A stretch of DNA of 64,000 nucleotides from the NCBI RefSeq assembly GCF_030362795.1, contig NZ_JAUCBM010000001.1, positions 620,001-684,000 of the forward strand, in the 5' to 3' direction. Position numbers and translations under genes: made by a program. The notes under the pieces are model-generated. The model was not told the DNA's origin and searched no databases. It saw only the letters and a program-made list of their open reading frames with translations. This DNA is from Pseudochrobactrum kiredjianiae. Lineage in GTDB: Bacteria; Pseudomonadota; Alphaproteobacteria; Rhizobiales; Rhizobiaceae. Shown here in pieces: positions 9,289-18,180 of the stretch; position 1 is the first letter of the stretch; every line of letters starts with the position of its first letter.

Positions 9289-10914
9289 ATGAAATATGCA
9301 GATCTCGTCCTGTCGGGCGGGCGGATTTTTTGCGGCCTGAATGAGGGCTTTGTTGAGGCGCTTGCAATTGCTGACGGTAAGATTTCGGCCACCGGTACAG
9401 CCGCAGACATTGAACCTCTGGCCGGTGAAGCAACAAAGCGTGTTGATCTGCAAGGGCGGGTTGCGGTTCCGGGGCTGAATGATGCCCATATGCATCTTCT
9501 GATGCTTGGCGTCGCGATGAATGAGATTAACCTGCGACCTGAATCCGGTGCGCGCAGTCTCGAAGAAATTTTCAAACGTATTGCTGATGTTGTAGCGCAA
9601 AAACCTGCGGGTGAGTGGGTTTGCGGTGGCGGCTATGATCATTATGAGCTGAGCGAGCAGCGTCATCCGACCATTGAAGAGCTTGATGCGATTGCACCGG
9701 ATCATCCGGTTTACATTACACGCACCTGTGGTCACGTCGGTATTGCTAATAGTGCAGCCATGCGTCTGGCAAATATTACCCATGATACACCAAGTCCGTC
9801 CGGCGGGCTGATTGAAAAGCGCAACGGTAAATTGTCGGGTCTGTTGGCAGAATCCGGTATGCGTGTGGTCACGGATAAAATTCCGCCACTGAGCCGTGAG
9901 GAATTGAAAACGGCCATCACCCGTGCTGCAGAATTTATGCTGTCACAGGGCTTCACTAGTGTGATGGATGCCGCTGTCGGCATGAGCTATGGCATGGAAG
10001 AGCTTCATGCTTATGAAGAACTGGCCGCTGCCGGAGATTTGCCGATCCGTACCTGGGTCTGCATCTATGGCAATCATGACGGCATTGGTGATCAGGCCTA
10101 TGCAGAGGGTTTCCGTGCCAAACGCCAGACCGGAAACTTACGCTATGGCGCGATGAAAGTATTCTCGGATGGCAGTGCCGGTGGCCTGACGGCTGCGATG
10201 AGCGAGCCTTATGTGGCAGGTGATCCGAATAATTTCGGTATTTTCTGCTATTCGGATGAGGAGATGCACAAATCCCTCAAACATTATCATGAGCTTGGTT
10301 ATCAGTTGGCCATTCATGCGATTGGTGATGCCGCGATTGAGCAGGTTTTGTCCGGTATTGAGAATGCCGATAGCGCAGAACAGCCTATTAAAAACCGCCG
10401 TCACCGCATTGAACATTGCGGCTTTTTGAGTGACGGCCAGATTGAACGTATGGCCAAAGCCGGAATTGATCCGGTGCCACAGCCAATGTTCATTTATGAA
10501 TTCGGCGATCTTTACGTTGCCAATCTCGGTGAAAAGCGTGCCCATGAATCTTATCCGATGCGCAAATGGATGGATGCCGGTTTGCATCCTGCGGCGTCTT
10601 CCGATGCACCGGTAACCTCCACCAATCCGTTTCAGAATATCTACACGCTCATCACCCGCAAGACCAAGATCGGTTCGGTGATTGGTGGTGATCAGCGTCT
10701 GACACGGGAAGAGGCGATCCACGCTTACACGCATTTCGGTGCCTATACGCAGTTTGCGGAACAGGAAACCGGACGATTGGCGGCTGGTATGGCTGCGGAT
10801 ATTGCTGTGTTGTCGAAAGATATCTTCACTTGTGATGAGGAAGAAATCCGCACTGATGTGGTCTGCGACATGACCGTGCTCGAAGGCAAGATCGTATTTG
10901 AGCGGCAGGTGTAA
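9289..10914 (+). CDS. Amidohydrolase family 3 protein (YtcJ-like metal-dependent hydrolase)
   Basis: This 541-residue cytoplasmic enzyme belongs to the amidohydrolase superfamily branch of YtcJ and N-substituted formamide deformylases. It has the N-terminal beta-sandwich (DLVLSGGRIF), the first metal motif H67-x-H69 in GLNDAHMHL, the later HRIEHCG block, and the metal Asp in SSDAPV. The C-terminal tail GRLAAGMAADIAVL closes the sandwich. The length is typical. A GGGAG lies 11 nt before the ATG. It is first in a likely operon with an oligopeptide-type importer, so it probably acts on an imported amide, formamide or hydantoin-like compound. The substrate cannot be read from the sequence. Confidence 0.82.
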   Translation: MKYADLVLSGGRIFCGLNEGFVEALAIADGKISATGTAADIEPLAGEATKRVDLQGRVAVPGLNDAHMHLLMLGVAMNEINLRPESGARSLEEIFKRIADVVAQKPAGEWVCGGGYDHYELSEQRHPTIEELDAIAPDHPVYITRTCGHVGIANSAAMRLANITHDTPSPSGGLIEKRNGKLSGLLAESGMRVVTDKIPPLSREELKTAITRAAEFMLSQGFTSVMDAAVGMSYGMEELHAYEELAAAGDLPIRTWVCIYGNHDGIGDQAYAEGFRAKRQTGNLRYGAMKVFSDGSAGGLTAAMSEPYVAGDPNNFGIFCYSDEEMHKSLKHYHELGYQLAIHAIGDAAIEQVLSGIENADSAEQPIKNRRHRIEHCGFLSDGQIERMAKAGIDPVPQPMFIYEFGDLYVANLGEKRAHESYPMRKWMDAGLHPAASSDAPVTSTNPFQNIYTLITRKTKIGSVIGGDQRLTREEAIHAYTHFGAYTQFAEQETGRLAAGMAADIAVLSKDIFTCDEEEIRTDVVCDMTVLEGKIVFERQV

Positions 10915-10925
10915 CTGTTGTCGTT

Positions 10926-10946
10926 TGAGGTGCTCAAAGCACCTCA
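10926..10946 (+). other. Intercistronic hairpin between the amidohydrolase and permease genes
   Basis: TGAGGTGCT (10926-10934) pairs perfectly with AGCACCTCA (10938-10946) over a 3-nt loop. No T-run follows, so it is more likely an mRNA processing or stability hairpin than a terminator. Confidence 0.5.
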
Positions 10947-10973
10947 GGCAAACAGCCAGAGAAAGGCAATTTC

Positions 10974-11915
10974 ATGCTTCGGCACACGTTACAACGTCTG
11001 CTTCTCGCATTGCCGGTCATGTTCGGTGTGCTGCTGCTCGGCTTTTTGCTGATGCAGGTGGTGCCGACGGATCCGGCGCAGGTGCGTGCAGGTCCAACCG
11101 CGACACAGGAGCTGGTTGAGGCCATTCGCCGTGATCTCGGTCTCGATCAGCCATTATGGAAACAGTTCTTCTTTTATGTCGGCCGTCTGATGCAGGGCGA
11201 TCTCGGCGTATCCATCATCAATAATGTGCCGGTGTCTCAGGAACTCGGTGCCACAATCGGCCCGACATTGGAGCTGATGGTTGCTTCCCTGATCTGGGCA
11301 ATTCCGCTGGGTATTCTGCTCGGCACAGTCGGTGCTTATTACCGCGGCTCGCTGCTGGATCGCTCGATCATGGCTGTGTCGGTTGCCGGTGTGTCTATCC
11401 CTGTGTTTTTCTTAGGTTTGGTGCTGGTCTGGCTGTTTGGTTTTAAATATCCGATTCTGCCGTTTACCGGTCGCCTCGGGCCTTTATGGACATGGGAAGG
11501 CTTCACCAGCATAATCCTGCCGGCGATTACGCTGGGTGGTGTTTTCGTCGGCCCTGTTGCCCGTATGACCCGCACATCCGTGCTGGATGTGCTGGGCGCG
11601 GATCATATCCGTACCGCGCGTGCGAAAGGTCTGAAAGAACGTCTGGTTGTGACCCGTCATGCTTTACGCAATGCGCTGGTGCCGGTGGTGACACTGATCG
11701 GCTTGCAGATCGGCTTTTTGCTTGGTGGCGCCGTTGTGGTTGAGACAGTGTTCTCATGGCCAGGCATTGGCCGTCTGGCCGTCGGCGCTATTCTTTCCAG
11801 CGATCTGCCAATGGCGCAGGGTACGATTATTGTGATGTCTCTCGGCTTTATTCTCGTCAATCTCGGTGTTGATATTCTCTATGCCGTGCTCGACCCGCGT
11901 GTGAGAGGTGCATGA
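10974..11915 (+). CDS. ABC transporter permease, DppB/OppB type (importer 1)
   Basis: This is one half of the membrane channel of a peptide/nickel/opine-type importer. It has 313 residues and six predicted helices. The N-terminal signature is QRLLLALPVMFGVLLLGFLL, followed by the family block VPTDPAQVRAGP. The EAA-type cytoplasmic loop (DHIRTARAKGLKE) contacts the ATPase, and the C-terminal DILYAVLDPRVRG is canonical. It follows the first amidohydrolase by 59 bp and overlaps the next permease by 4 nt. Confidence 0.92.
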   Translation: MLRHTLQRLLLALPVMFGVLLLGFLLMQVVPTDPAQVRAGPTATQELVEAIRRDLGLDQPLWKQFFFYVGRLMQGDLGVSIINNVPVSQELGATIGPTLELMVASLIWAIPLGILLGTVGAYYRGSLLDRSIMAVSVAGVSIPVFFLGLVLVWLFGFKYPILPFTGRLGPLWTWEGFTSIILPAITLGGVFVGPVARMTRTSVLDVLGADHIRTARAKGLKERLVVTRHALRNALVPVVTLIGLQIGFLLGGAVVVETVFSWPGIGRLAVGAILSSDLPMAQGTIIVMSLGFILVNLGVDILYAVLDPRVRGA

Positions 11916-12805
11916 TGACCAGTGTTGCAAAAACAACGCCTGTTCAGGCGGCAGAACCGGAAGTCGCCTTCAAGCGTGTCAGCGTTTTACGCATGTTGAT
12001 GTCTGATACCGGCTCGGTGATTGCTTTGACCCTTGTGGTGCTGACCCTGTTTTGCGGTCTGTTTGCGCCGTGGCTGGCACCGGAAGACCCGTATGGCGGC
12101 AATCTCGGTATGATGCTTAAGCCGGTCGGTGAGGCAGGCTATCTGCTTGGCACCGACGGGCAGGGACGTGGTATGGTTACGCGTCTGCTCTATGGTATCC
12201 GCACCACGCTGTTTATGGGTTTCGTCTCGGTATTTTTCGGTTGTGTCGTCGGTGGTCTTATCGGTTTTGTTGCCGCTTATTACACCCGTTGGAGCGGCCT
12301 GCTGATGCGCTTCATGGATGTGCTGCTGTCGTTTCCGGCTATTTTGTTTGGCTTAGCAATTGCCGCAATCTTTGGGCCGGGTCTCACCGCAGTCATTATT
12401 GCTTTGTCGATTGCGACTGTGCCGCTGATGGCGCGCGTGGTGCGTGGTGGCGCGATTGTGGTGTTGCAGCAGGATTATATTGAAAGTGCCCATTCGCTCG
12501 GCATGTCCGACAGCCGTATCATCTTCAAATATGTGCTGCCGAACTGCCTGTCTTCAATCTTCGTGTTCGTGACACTTCGTTTCGGACAGGTGATCCTGCT
12601 GGGCGCGGCACTTTCTTTCATCGGTCTTGGTGCGCAGCCGCCGACAGCAGAACTTGGTGCCATGGCATCGGAAGGACGCAACTTTCTGTTCTTCGCACCG
12701 CATGTCTCGGTTCTGCCAAGTCTGATGATCTTCATTATCGTTCTGGCGTTTAACGTATTGGGGGATTCCCTTCGTGACGCGCTCGATCCGAAATTACGTA
12801 AATAA
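11912..12805 (+). CDS. ABC transporter permease, DppC/OppC type (importer 1)
   Basis: This is the second membrane subunit (297 residues) of the importer, with six helices. After a cytoplasmic N-terminus the family features appear in order: APWLAPEDPYGG, LGTDGQGRGMVTRLLYG, the EAA loop DYIESAHSLGMSD, and the tail LGDSLRDALDPKLR. It starts within the preceding permease stop region (ATG overlap of 4 nt), indicating coupled translation. The binding-protein gene follows after 58 bp. Confidence 0.92.
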   Translation: MMTSVAKTTPVQAAEPEVAFKRVSVLRMLMSDTGSVIALTLVVLTLFCGLFAPWLAPEDPYGGNLGMMLKPVGEAGYLLGTDGQGRGMVTRLLYGIRTTLFMGFVSVFFGCVVGGLIGFVAAYYTRWSGLLMRFMDVLLSFPAILFGLAIAAIFGPGLTAVIIALSIATVPLMARVVRGGAIVVLQQDYIESAHSLGMSDSRIIFKYVLPNCLSSIFVFVTLRFGQVILLGAALSFIGLGAQPPTAELGAMASEGRNFLFFAPHVSVLPSLMIFIIVLAFNVLGDSLRDALDPKLRK

Positions 12806-12863
12806 ACATTTTTGGCGGCGGATCACTGCATAGAACAGGGAGCGCCACATCAGGAGGACTAAA

Positions 12864-14456
12864 ATGAAAAAATACCTGACTGCCACGCTTATCGCCGGCG
12901 TTGCTGCCGGAGCCGTTTTGTCCGGTGCGACTTATGCCCAGACCAAAGCGCCATTGTCGATCCTGCGCGTGATTGATGCGGATAATTACGATCCGATCCG
13001 TTCCACCGCAACAGCAATGGTGGAAGTGATGTCGATGCTGGGCGATACGCTGGTATCGCTCGATTTCGACATGAAAACCGTCAAGCCGGGGCTGGCTGAA
13101 AGCTGGACCGTGTCTGATGATGGCACAACATATACCTTTAACCTGCGCAAAGACGTAAAATTCTGCGATGGTCGTCCAATGACGGCTGCTGACGTGGTCT
13201 ATACGATCGAGCGTTGGCAAAATCCTGAAAAACGCTCACCAACCGCTTTCCGTGGCGGTAAGGTGAAAAGTGTAACCGCTAAAGACGATTACACCGTTAT
13301 CTATCAGCTGGAAGAGCCATATTCCGATCTTCTGCCTCAGCTGACCATGCCGTTCTCATCCGTTGTGGACAAGGACACAGTTGAAAAACTGGGTGAAAAT
13401 TTCGGTGTGCAGGGCTTCAACGGCACCGGCCCTTATTGCTGGGTCAGCTGGCAGCCGCGTCAGGAACTGAAGCTGAAAAAGAACCCGCATTATACATGGG
13501 GGCCGTCTTTCTATAAAAATCCAAGCCCGCAGATCGATGAGATTGTCTGGCGTATTATTCCTGAAGCCAACACACTGATGGCGGCTATTCAGGCACGTCA
13601 GGCGGATATGACCTATTACATGCCGCCGATTGCGCTGACCACAATGGAAAGCATGCCGGGTATCAGCGTTTCCAAGCAGGAAAACTATATCTATGATATG
13701 TTCATGGGGTTCAAGATCGACAAGCCTGTGGTGTCTGATCCGGTGATCCGTAAAGCCGTGAATATGGCAACCAACAAGGCGGCGATCACGCAGGCCGTTT
13801 ATTTCGGTCATGGTAAGGAAATGCGCTCGCTCGTTAATCCGGCGATCATTGATTATGATGCGGAATCCGCCAAACTGACACCTGCCTTTGATCAGGATGC
13901 AGCCAATAAAATGCTGGAAGAAGCTGGCTGGAAAATGGGCGGCGACGGTATCCGTGAAAAAGACGGCCAGAAAGCCACCTTCCTTGTCTATGGTCTGCGT
14001 AATGCGACCAATCCGACTGTGAGTGAGGCCATGCAGGCTGATCTGCGCAAAGTCGGTATCGACATGAAAATCCAGCTTTGGGATGCGACTGTCGGCTGGG
14101 GCAAGATGGCAACACAGGAATTTGATGCGTTCTATATGAACTATCCGGCGCTGACTGCTCTTGAAGCGATTGGTCTGTATTTCCCGAGCCGTCAGGCACC
14201 GACACCAAACCGCATGAACTGGAAAGATCCGGCAACGGATGAGCTGATCCGTAAGGCGGCAACCACCACCAGTAAGGAAGAGCGTCATGAAGCGCTGGCA
14301 ACTCTGCAGCGTAACCTGACCGAGGCCAATGTCTGGGTCACATTGTCGTCCGAGCCGATGTGGCTGATCTCCGGTGATCGTGTGGAAGGTGCCAAGGCGC
14401 ACGGTATCTATGGTGCCGGTATCTATAAAGGTCTGGATATTTCTCTGAAACGCTAA
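12864..14456 (+). CDS. ABC transporter substrate-binding protein, family 5 (importer 1)
   Basis: This periplasmic receptor (530 residues) belongs to the DppA/OppA (SBP_bac_5) family. A Sec signal peptide (MKKYLTATLIAGVAAGAVLS) probably ends at TYAQ-TK. The domain I signature LAESWTVSDDGTTYTFNLRKDVKF and the block GTGPYCWVSW are clear. The ribosome site AGGAGG is strong. An unusual point is its position third, after the two permeases and not first. A 15-bp perfect hairpin right after its stop probably protects this part of the mRNA, as binding proteins are needed in excess. The ligand is unknown. The neighbouring amidohydrolases suggest an amide or cyclic amide. Confidence 0.9.
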   Translation: MKKYLTATLIAGVAAGAVLSGATYAQTKAPLSILRVIDADNYDPIRSTATAMVEVMSMLGDTLVSLDFDMKTVKPGLAESWTVSDDGTTYTFNLRKDVKFCDGRPMTAADVVYTIERWQNPEKRSPTAFRGGKVKSVTAKDDYTVIYQLEEPYSDLLPQLTMPFSSVVDKDTVEKLGENFGVQGFNGTGPYCWVSWQPRQELKLKKNPHYTWGPSFYKNPSPQIDEIVWRIIPEANTLMAAIQARQADMTYYMPPIALTTMESMPGISVSKQENYIYDMFMGFKIDKPVVSDPVIRKAVNMATNKAAITQAVYFGHGKEMRSLVNPAIIDYDAESAKLTPAFDQDAANKMLEEAGWKMGGDGIREKDGQKATFLVYGLRNATNPTVSEAMQADLRKVGIDMKIQLWDATVGWGKMATQEFDAFYMNYPALTALEAIGLYFPSRQAPTPNRMNWKDPATDELIRKAATTTSKEERHEALATLQRNLTEANVWVTLSSEPMWLISGDRVEGAKAHGIYGAGIYKGLDISLKR

Positions 14457-14462
14457 AAACAA

Positions 14463-14498
14463 AGACTGCGGCACTGCGAGGAGGCAGTGCCGCAGTCT
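14463..14498 (+). other. Perfect 15-bp hairpin after the binding-protein gene
   Basis: AGACTGCGGCACTGC (14463-14477) pairs perfectly with 14484-14498 over a 6-nt loop. It starts 6 nt after the stop codon and no T-run follows. This is the usual position of a stem that blocks 3' decay and raises binding-protein mRNA over the downstream genes. Partial termination is also possible. Confidence 0.7.
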
Positions 14499-14532
14499 CA
14501 AATCGGAAATTCAGGCGCAGGGGAGTGATGCG

Positions 14533-15969
14533 GTGCGTGTAACAGTCATCAGAAACGCGGATATTGTCGTTGCATGGGATAAGGACAGCCAAAGCCATAT
14601 CTATGTAAAAAATGCCGATGTTGCTTTTGAAAACGGCAAGCTTACCTATGTCGGTACGGGCTATGCCGGTGCAGCCGATACAGAACAGGACGGTCGTGGT
14701 TTTATGGTCATGCCGGGTCTGGTCAATATCCATTCCCACCCAGCAAGCGAACCGCTGAATAAGAGCATCCTCGATGAACTCGGTTCTCCGGGGCTGTATA
14801 ATTCCGCGCTTTATGAATTTATGCCGATTATCCGTCCGGATGCGGAAGGCGCTGAAGCCGCATGGAAAGTCGCCTATGCGGAACTGCTGAAATCCGGCGT
14901 CACAACACTGGCTGATCTCTCTGTTGCCCATCCGTCATGGATTGATCTGGCAGGGCAGAGTGGTCTGCGCGTCTGCATTACGCCAATGTTCCGTACGGCG
15001 CGCTGGTACACCAAAAACGGCCATGTGGTTGAGTATGAGTGGGATGAGGCCGTTGGCGAAAAAGCCATGGCGCAGGCATTGGAAATGGTGGATGCCGCAG
15101 AGGCACATCCGTCTGGCCGCCTGTTCTCCATGCTGTGTCCGGCGCAGATTGATACATGTAGCGAAGGCCTGATTAAAGAGAGCTATGCAGAAGCACAGCG
15201 TCGCAAAATTCCTTGGCAGATTCATGCCGCACAATCGACCGTAGAATTTCATGAAATTACCCGCCGTCATGGTGTTTCGCCGGTGCAATGGCTGGAGCAG
15301 CTTGATGTGCTGGGTGAGACCAGCATTGTCAGTCACGGGATTTTCCTCGACGATTATCCGCGCAACAGCTGGCATACGCGCCGCGATCTTGATCTGCTGG
15401 TGGAAACCCGCACAGCGGTTGCCCATTGCCCGACTGTGTTTATGCGACGTGGCATAGCCATGCGCGATTTTGGCCGTTATCTGCGCGCCGGTGTGCGCCT
15501 TGGCATCGGCACCGATACCTATCCGCATAATATGCTCGAAGAGATGCGTCATGTCGGCTACGTGGCGCGGATGATGGCTGAGAACCCGCGCACTGTTACA
15601 TCCGGTGAGATTTTTACCGCGGCGACTGTGGGCGGTGCTGATCTGCTCGGACGTGATGATATCGGGCGTCTGGAAACTGGCTGTAATGCCGATCTGGTGC
15701 TGGTTAATCTCGCGCATCCGATGATGCGGCCGGGCTATGATCCGATCCGCAGCATGATCTATGCGGCAGCCGAGCGTGCTGTGGATACGGTCTATGTCGG
15801 TGGTGAGAAGGTGGTCGAGAAAGGGCAATGCCTGACGATTGATTTTGAGCAGGCCGCCGAAGACCTCCACGCTGCACAGCAACGCACAGTTCAACGGGCA
15901 CCACAGGAAGACTGGGCGAAACGCCCTGTTACTGCTTATGCCCCGCATTCATTTTCCGGCCTTGCGTAA
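14533..15969 (+). CDS. Amidohydrolase of the cytosine deaminase/AtzB-TrzA type
   Basis: This 478-residue metal-dependent hydrolase carries H67-x-H69 in GLVNIHSHP, a middle metal His in WQIHAAQS, SHGIFL, and the metal Asp in GIGTDTYPHN. These are the marks of the amidohydrolase superfamily branch that holds chlorohydrolases, guanine deaminases and related deaminases. The frame begins with GTG at 14533. An out-of-frame ATG lies 5 nt upstream, so the start is somewhat uncertain. It sits inside the importer operon between the binding protein and the ATPases, implying a second hydrolytic step on the same imported compound. It is not closely similar to the amidohydrolase at 9289. Confidence 0.82.
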   Translation: MRVTVIRNADIVVAWDKDSQSHIYVKNADVAFENGKLTYVGTGYAGAADTEQDGRGFMVMPGLVNIHSHPASEPLNKSILDELGSPGLYNSALYEFMPIIRPDAEGAEAAWKVAYAELLKSGVTTLADLSVAHPSWIDLAGQSGLRVCITPMFRTARWYTKNGHVVEYEWDEAVGEKAMAQALEMVDAAEAHPSGRLFSMLCPAQIDTCSEGLIKESYAEAQRRKIPWQIHAAQSTVEFHEITRRHGVSPVQWLEQLDVLGETSIVSHGIFLDDYPRNSWHTRRDLDLLVETRTAVAHCPTVFMRRGIAMRDFGRYLRAGVRLGIGTDTYPHNMLEEMRHVGYVARMMAENPRTVTSGEIFTAATVGGADLLGRDDIGRLETGCNADLVLVNLAHPMMRPGYDPIRSMIYAAAERAVDTVYVGGEKVVEKGQCLTIDFEQAAEDLHAAQQRTVQRAPQEDWAKRPVTAYAPHSFSGLA

Positions 15970-16018
15970 GCAAGCCAACCAAAAATCCGGCCTCGATTAA
16001 TCAGGCCAAAGCAATATT

Positions 16019-16042
16019 CCGGTCATATGGAACTATGACCGG
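16019..16042 (+). other. Hairpin in front of the importer-1 ATPase genes
   Basis: CCGGTCATA (16019-16027) pairs perfectly with TATGACCGG (16034-16042) over six bases. It ends 15 nt before the ATPase start and could influence expression of the two ATPase genes. It is not followed by T residues. Confidence 0.45.
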
Positions 16043-16057
16043 CTTGGAGATCACACT

Positions 16058-17038
16058 ATGACAGAACCGGTTCTCGAAATCCGCAATCTCGTCACAGAGT
16101 TTAAAACCCCGAACGGTGTCATCCGTGCGGTGGACGGCATTTCTCTGAAGGTTGAACGCGGCAAGACACTGGGTATTGTGGGAGAAAGCGGCTGTGGTAA
16201 ATCCATGCTGTCGCTGTCTGTCATGGGACTTGTGCCGCAGCCCGGTAAGAATGCGGGTGGTGAAGTAATTTTTGAAGGGCAGGATCTTCTGAAACTATCG
16301 CCGGATGAGATGCGCAGGCTGCGTGGCAACCGTATTGCGATGATTTTTCAGGAGCCGATGACCTCGCTCAATCCGGTGCATACAATCGGCTATCAGCTGG
16401 TTGAGGCGCTGCAAGCGCATTATAAAAAACCGTATAAGGAAATGCGTGAGGAAGCGATTGAAGCGCTGCGCAAAGTGCGCATTCCTGCACCGGAATGCCG
16501 TTTTGATGAATATCCGCATCAACTGTCCGGTGGTATGCGCCAGCGTGTGATGATTGCAATGGCACTGGTTTGCAAGCCGGTTTTGCTGATAGCCGATGAG
16601 CCGACAACAGCGCTGGATGTGACCATTCAGGCGCAGATTCTTAACCTGTTGCGCGAGTTGCAGCAGGAAACCAATATGGCAATCATCCTCATTACCCATG
16701 ATCTGGGTGTGGTAGCGCAAGTCGCGGATGATGTGGCGGTGATGTATGCCGGTAAAGTGGCGGAACGCGCTTCCGTCAATGCGATTTTCAAAGATCCGCA
16801 GCATCCCTATACCATTGGTCTGATGGGCTCGATGCCGCGTATGGATGAGGATGTTGACCGGTTGGTGGCAATCAGCGGTGTTGTGCCGCCGCCGTTTCGT
16901 TTGCCATCCGGCTGCCGGTTTAACCCGCGCTGTCCGTTTTCCGATGAGGAATGCACGTCCACTTTACCGGCATTGCATGAACTCCAGACCAATCATCTTG
17001 TTGCCTGCCATAGAGCGCCGGTGGAGGATTTCGTATGA
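16058..17038 (+). CDS. ABC transporter ATP-binding protein, DppD/OppD type (importer 1)
   Basis: This 326-residue nucleotide-binding subunit energises the importer. Visible are Walker A (GESGCGKS), the Q-loop ([15 protein letters not shown]), the signature LSGGMRQR, Walker B ([12 protein letters not shown]) and the switch His (ITHDLG). The C-terminal oligopeptide-family extension has its Cys-rich block ([14 protein letters not shown]). It overlaps the next ATPase by 4 nt. The order permease-permease-receptor-hydrolase-ATPase-ATPase is uncommon for a dpp operon. Confidence 0.93.
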   Translation: MTEPVLEIRNLVTEFKTPNGVIRAVDGISLKVERGKTLGIVGESGCGKSMLSLSVMGLVPQPGKNAGGEVIFEGQDLLKLSPDEMRRLRGNRIAMIFQEPMTSLNPVHTIGYQLVEALQAHYKKPYKEMREEAIEALRKVRIPAPECRFDEYPHQLSGGMRQRVMIAMALVCKPVLLIADEPTTALDVTIQAQILNLLRELQQETNMAIILITHDLGVVAQVADDVAVMYAGKVAERASVNAIFKDPQHPYTIGLMGSMPRMDEDVDRLVAISGVVPPPFRLPSGCRFNPRCPFSDEECTSTLPALHELQTNHLVACHRAPVEDFV

Positions 17039-18114
17039 CGCAACCGCTTCTGGAGCTACAGGGTATTTCCAAACATTTCCCTGTCAAAAAAGGCCTGATC
17101 CGTCAAAAAGTGGTGGGTACCGTGCGTGCTGTGGACGAAGTTTCGTTCAAGCTGATGCCGGGTGAAACGCTGGCAATCGTGGGTGAAAGCGGTTGCGGTA
17201 AATCCACAACTGCACGTCTGGCATTGCGCCTGCTGGAGCCGACCGCCGGTCGGGTACTGTTTGAGGGCGAGGATGTTACCCATGCCAGCGGCACTAAACT
17301 GCGTGATCTGCGCCGTCAGATGCAAGTGGTGTTTCAGGACCCCTATGCCAGTCTCAATCCGCGCATGACAGTGGGGGAACTGATTGCCGAACCGATGCTG
17401 GTGCATGGTGTCGGTACCGATGCCTCACGCCGCGAGCGGGTGATTGAACTGCTGCGCCGCGTTGATCTGGCACCGTATCATGCCGCGCGTTATCCGCATG
17501 AGTTTTCCGGTGGTCAGCGCCAGCGTATCGGTATTGCCCGTGCGCTTTCCTTGTCACCGAAACTGATCGTTTGCGACGAGCCTGTCTCGGCACTGGATGT
17601 GTCCATTCAGGCGCAGGTGGTCAATCTGCTCAAAGATTTGCAGAAAGAAATGGGGCTGTCTTACCTGTTTATTTCGCACGGACTGCCGGTGGTCAAACAT
17701 ATGGCTGACCGCGTGGCAGTAATGTATCTCGGACAGGTGGTGGAGATCGCCGACAAGCATCAGCTCTATAATAATCCGCGCCATCCCTATACGCAGGCTT
17801 TGTTGTCTGCCGCGCCGCAGCCCGATCCGGCGTCGCGCGGCTCATGGAACGTGCTGGGTGGCGATGTCCCAAGCCCGCTTAATCCGCCTTCCGGTTGCCG
17901 CTTTCATACCCGTTGTCCACTGGCACAGGATTTGTGCAAACAGCAAATTCCTGAATTGAAGGATTTAGGCACTGGCCAGCAGGTGGCCTGCCATTTTGAG
18001 AGCCAGGTGTCTGCCTTCAAACATGCGGCGCATTTCGCATCCGGTGCGGAGAAATTGCAGCAGCGTTTAGGGCTTTTCGCGAAGAAGCGGGCAGAAAAAG
18101 AACAGGCTGCTTAA
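17035..18114 (+). CDS. ABC transporter ATP-binding protein, DppF/OppF type (importer 1)
   Basis: This is the second ATPase subunit (359 residues). Walker A is GESGCGKST, the Q-loop is [13 protein letters not shown], the signature is FSGGQRQR and Walker B is [12 protein letters not shown]. The oligopeptide C-terminal block has [14 protein letters not shown]. The N-terminal [12 protein letters not shown] stretch is typical of DppF. An extra C-terminal tail of about 35 residues rich in Ala, Lys and Glu (ending RAEKEQAA) goes beyond the usual length. In the switch region GLP replaces the common DLG (ISHGLPVV), a small deviation. It ends the operon at a strong terminator. Confidence 0.92.
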   Translation: MTQPLLELQGISKHFPVKKGLIRQKVVGTVRAVDEVSFKLMPGETLAIVGESGCGKSTTARLALRLLEPTAGRVLFEGEDVTHASGTKLRDLRRQMQVVFQDPYASLNPRMTVGELIAEPMLVHGVGTDASRRERVIELLRRVDLAPYHAARYPHEFSGGQRQRIGIARALSLSPKLIVCDEPVSALDVSIQAQVVNLLKDLQKEMGLSYLFISHGLPVVKHMADRVAVMYLGQVVEIADKHQLYNNPRHPYTQALLSAAPQPDPASRGSWNVLGGDVPSPLNPPSGCRFHTRCPLAQDLCKQQIPELKDLGTGQQVACHFESQVSAFKHAAHFASGAEKLQQRLGLFAKKRAEKEQAA

Positions 18115-18133
18115 AAACAATCAGACTACAATA

Positions 18134-18169
18134 AAAACATGCCGCTTCAGTTCTGAAGCGGCATGTTTT
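18134..18169. terminator. Bidirectional terminator between importer 1 and the symporter
   Basis: AAAACATGCCGCTTCAG (18134-18150) pairs perfectly over 17 bp with 18153-18169. A-runs and T-runs on the two sides make it work on both strands. It ends the plus-strand importer operon and the minus-strand symporter gene. Confidence 0.9.
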
Positions 18170-18180
18170 GTGTTTGGTGG

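Noticed and set aside
13356-14501. Minus-strand frame of 381 codons opposite the importer 1 receptor
   Set aside because: Shadow frame rich in His, Arg and Ile. The receptor on the other strand is certain.
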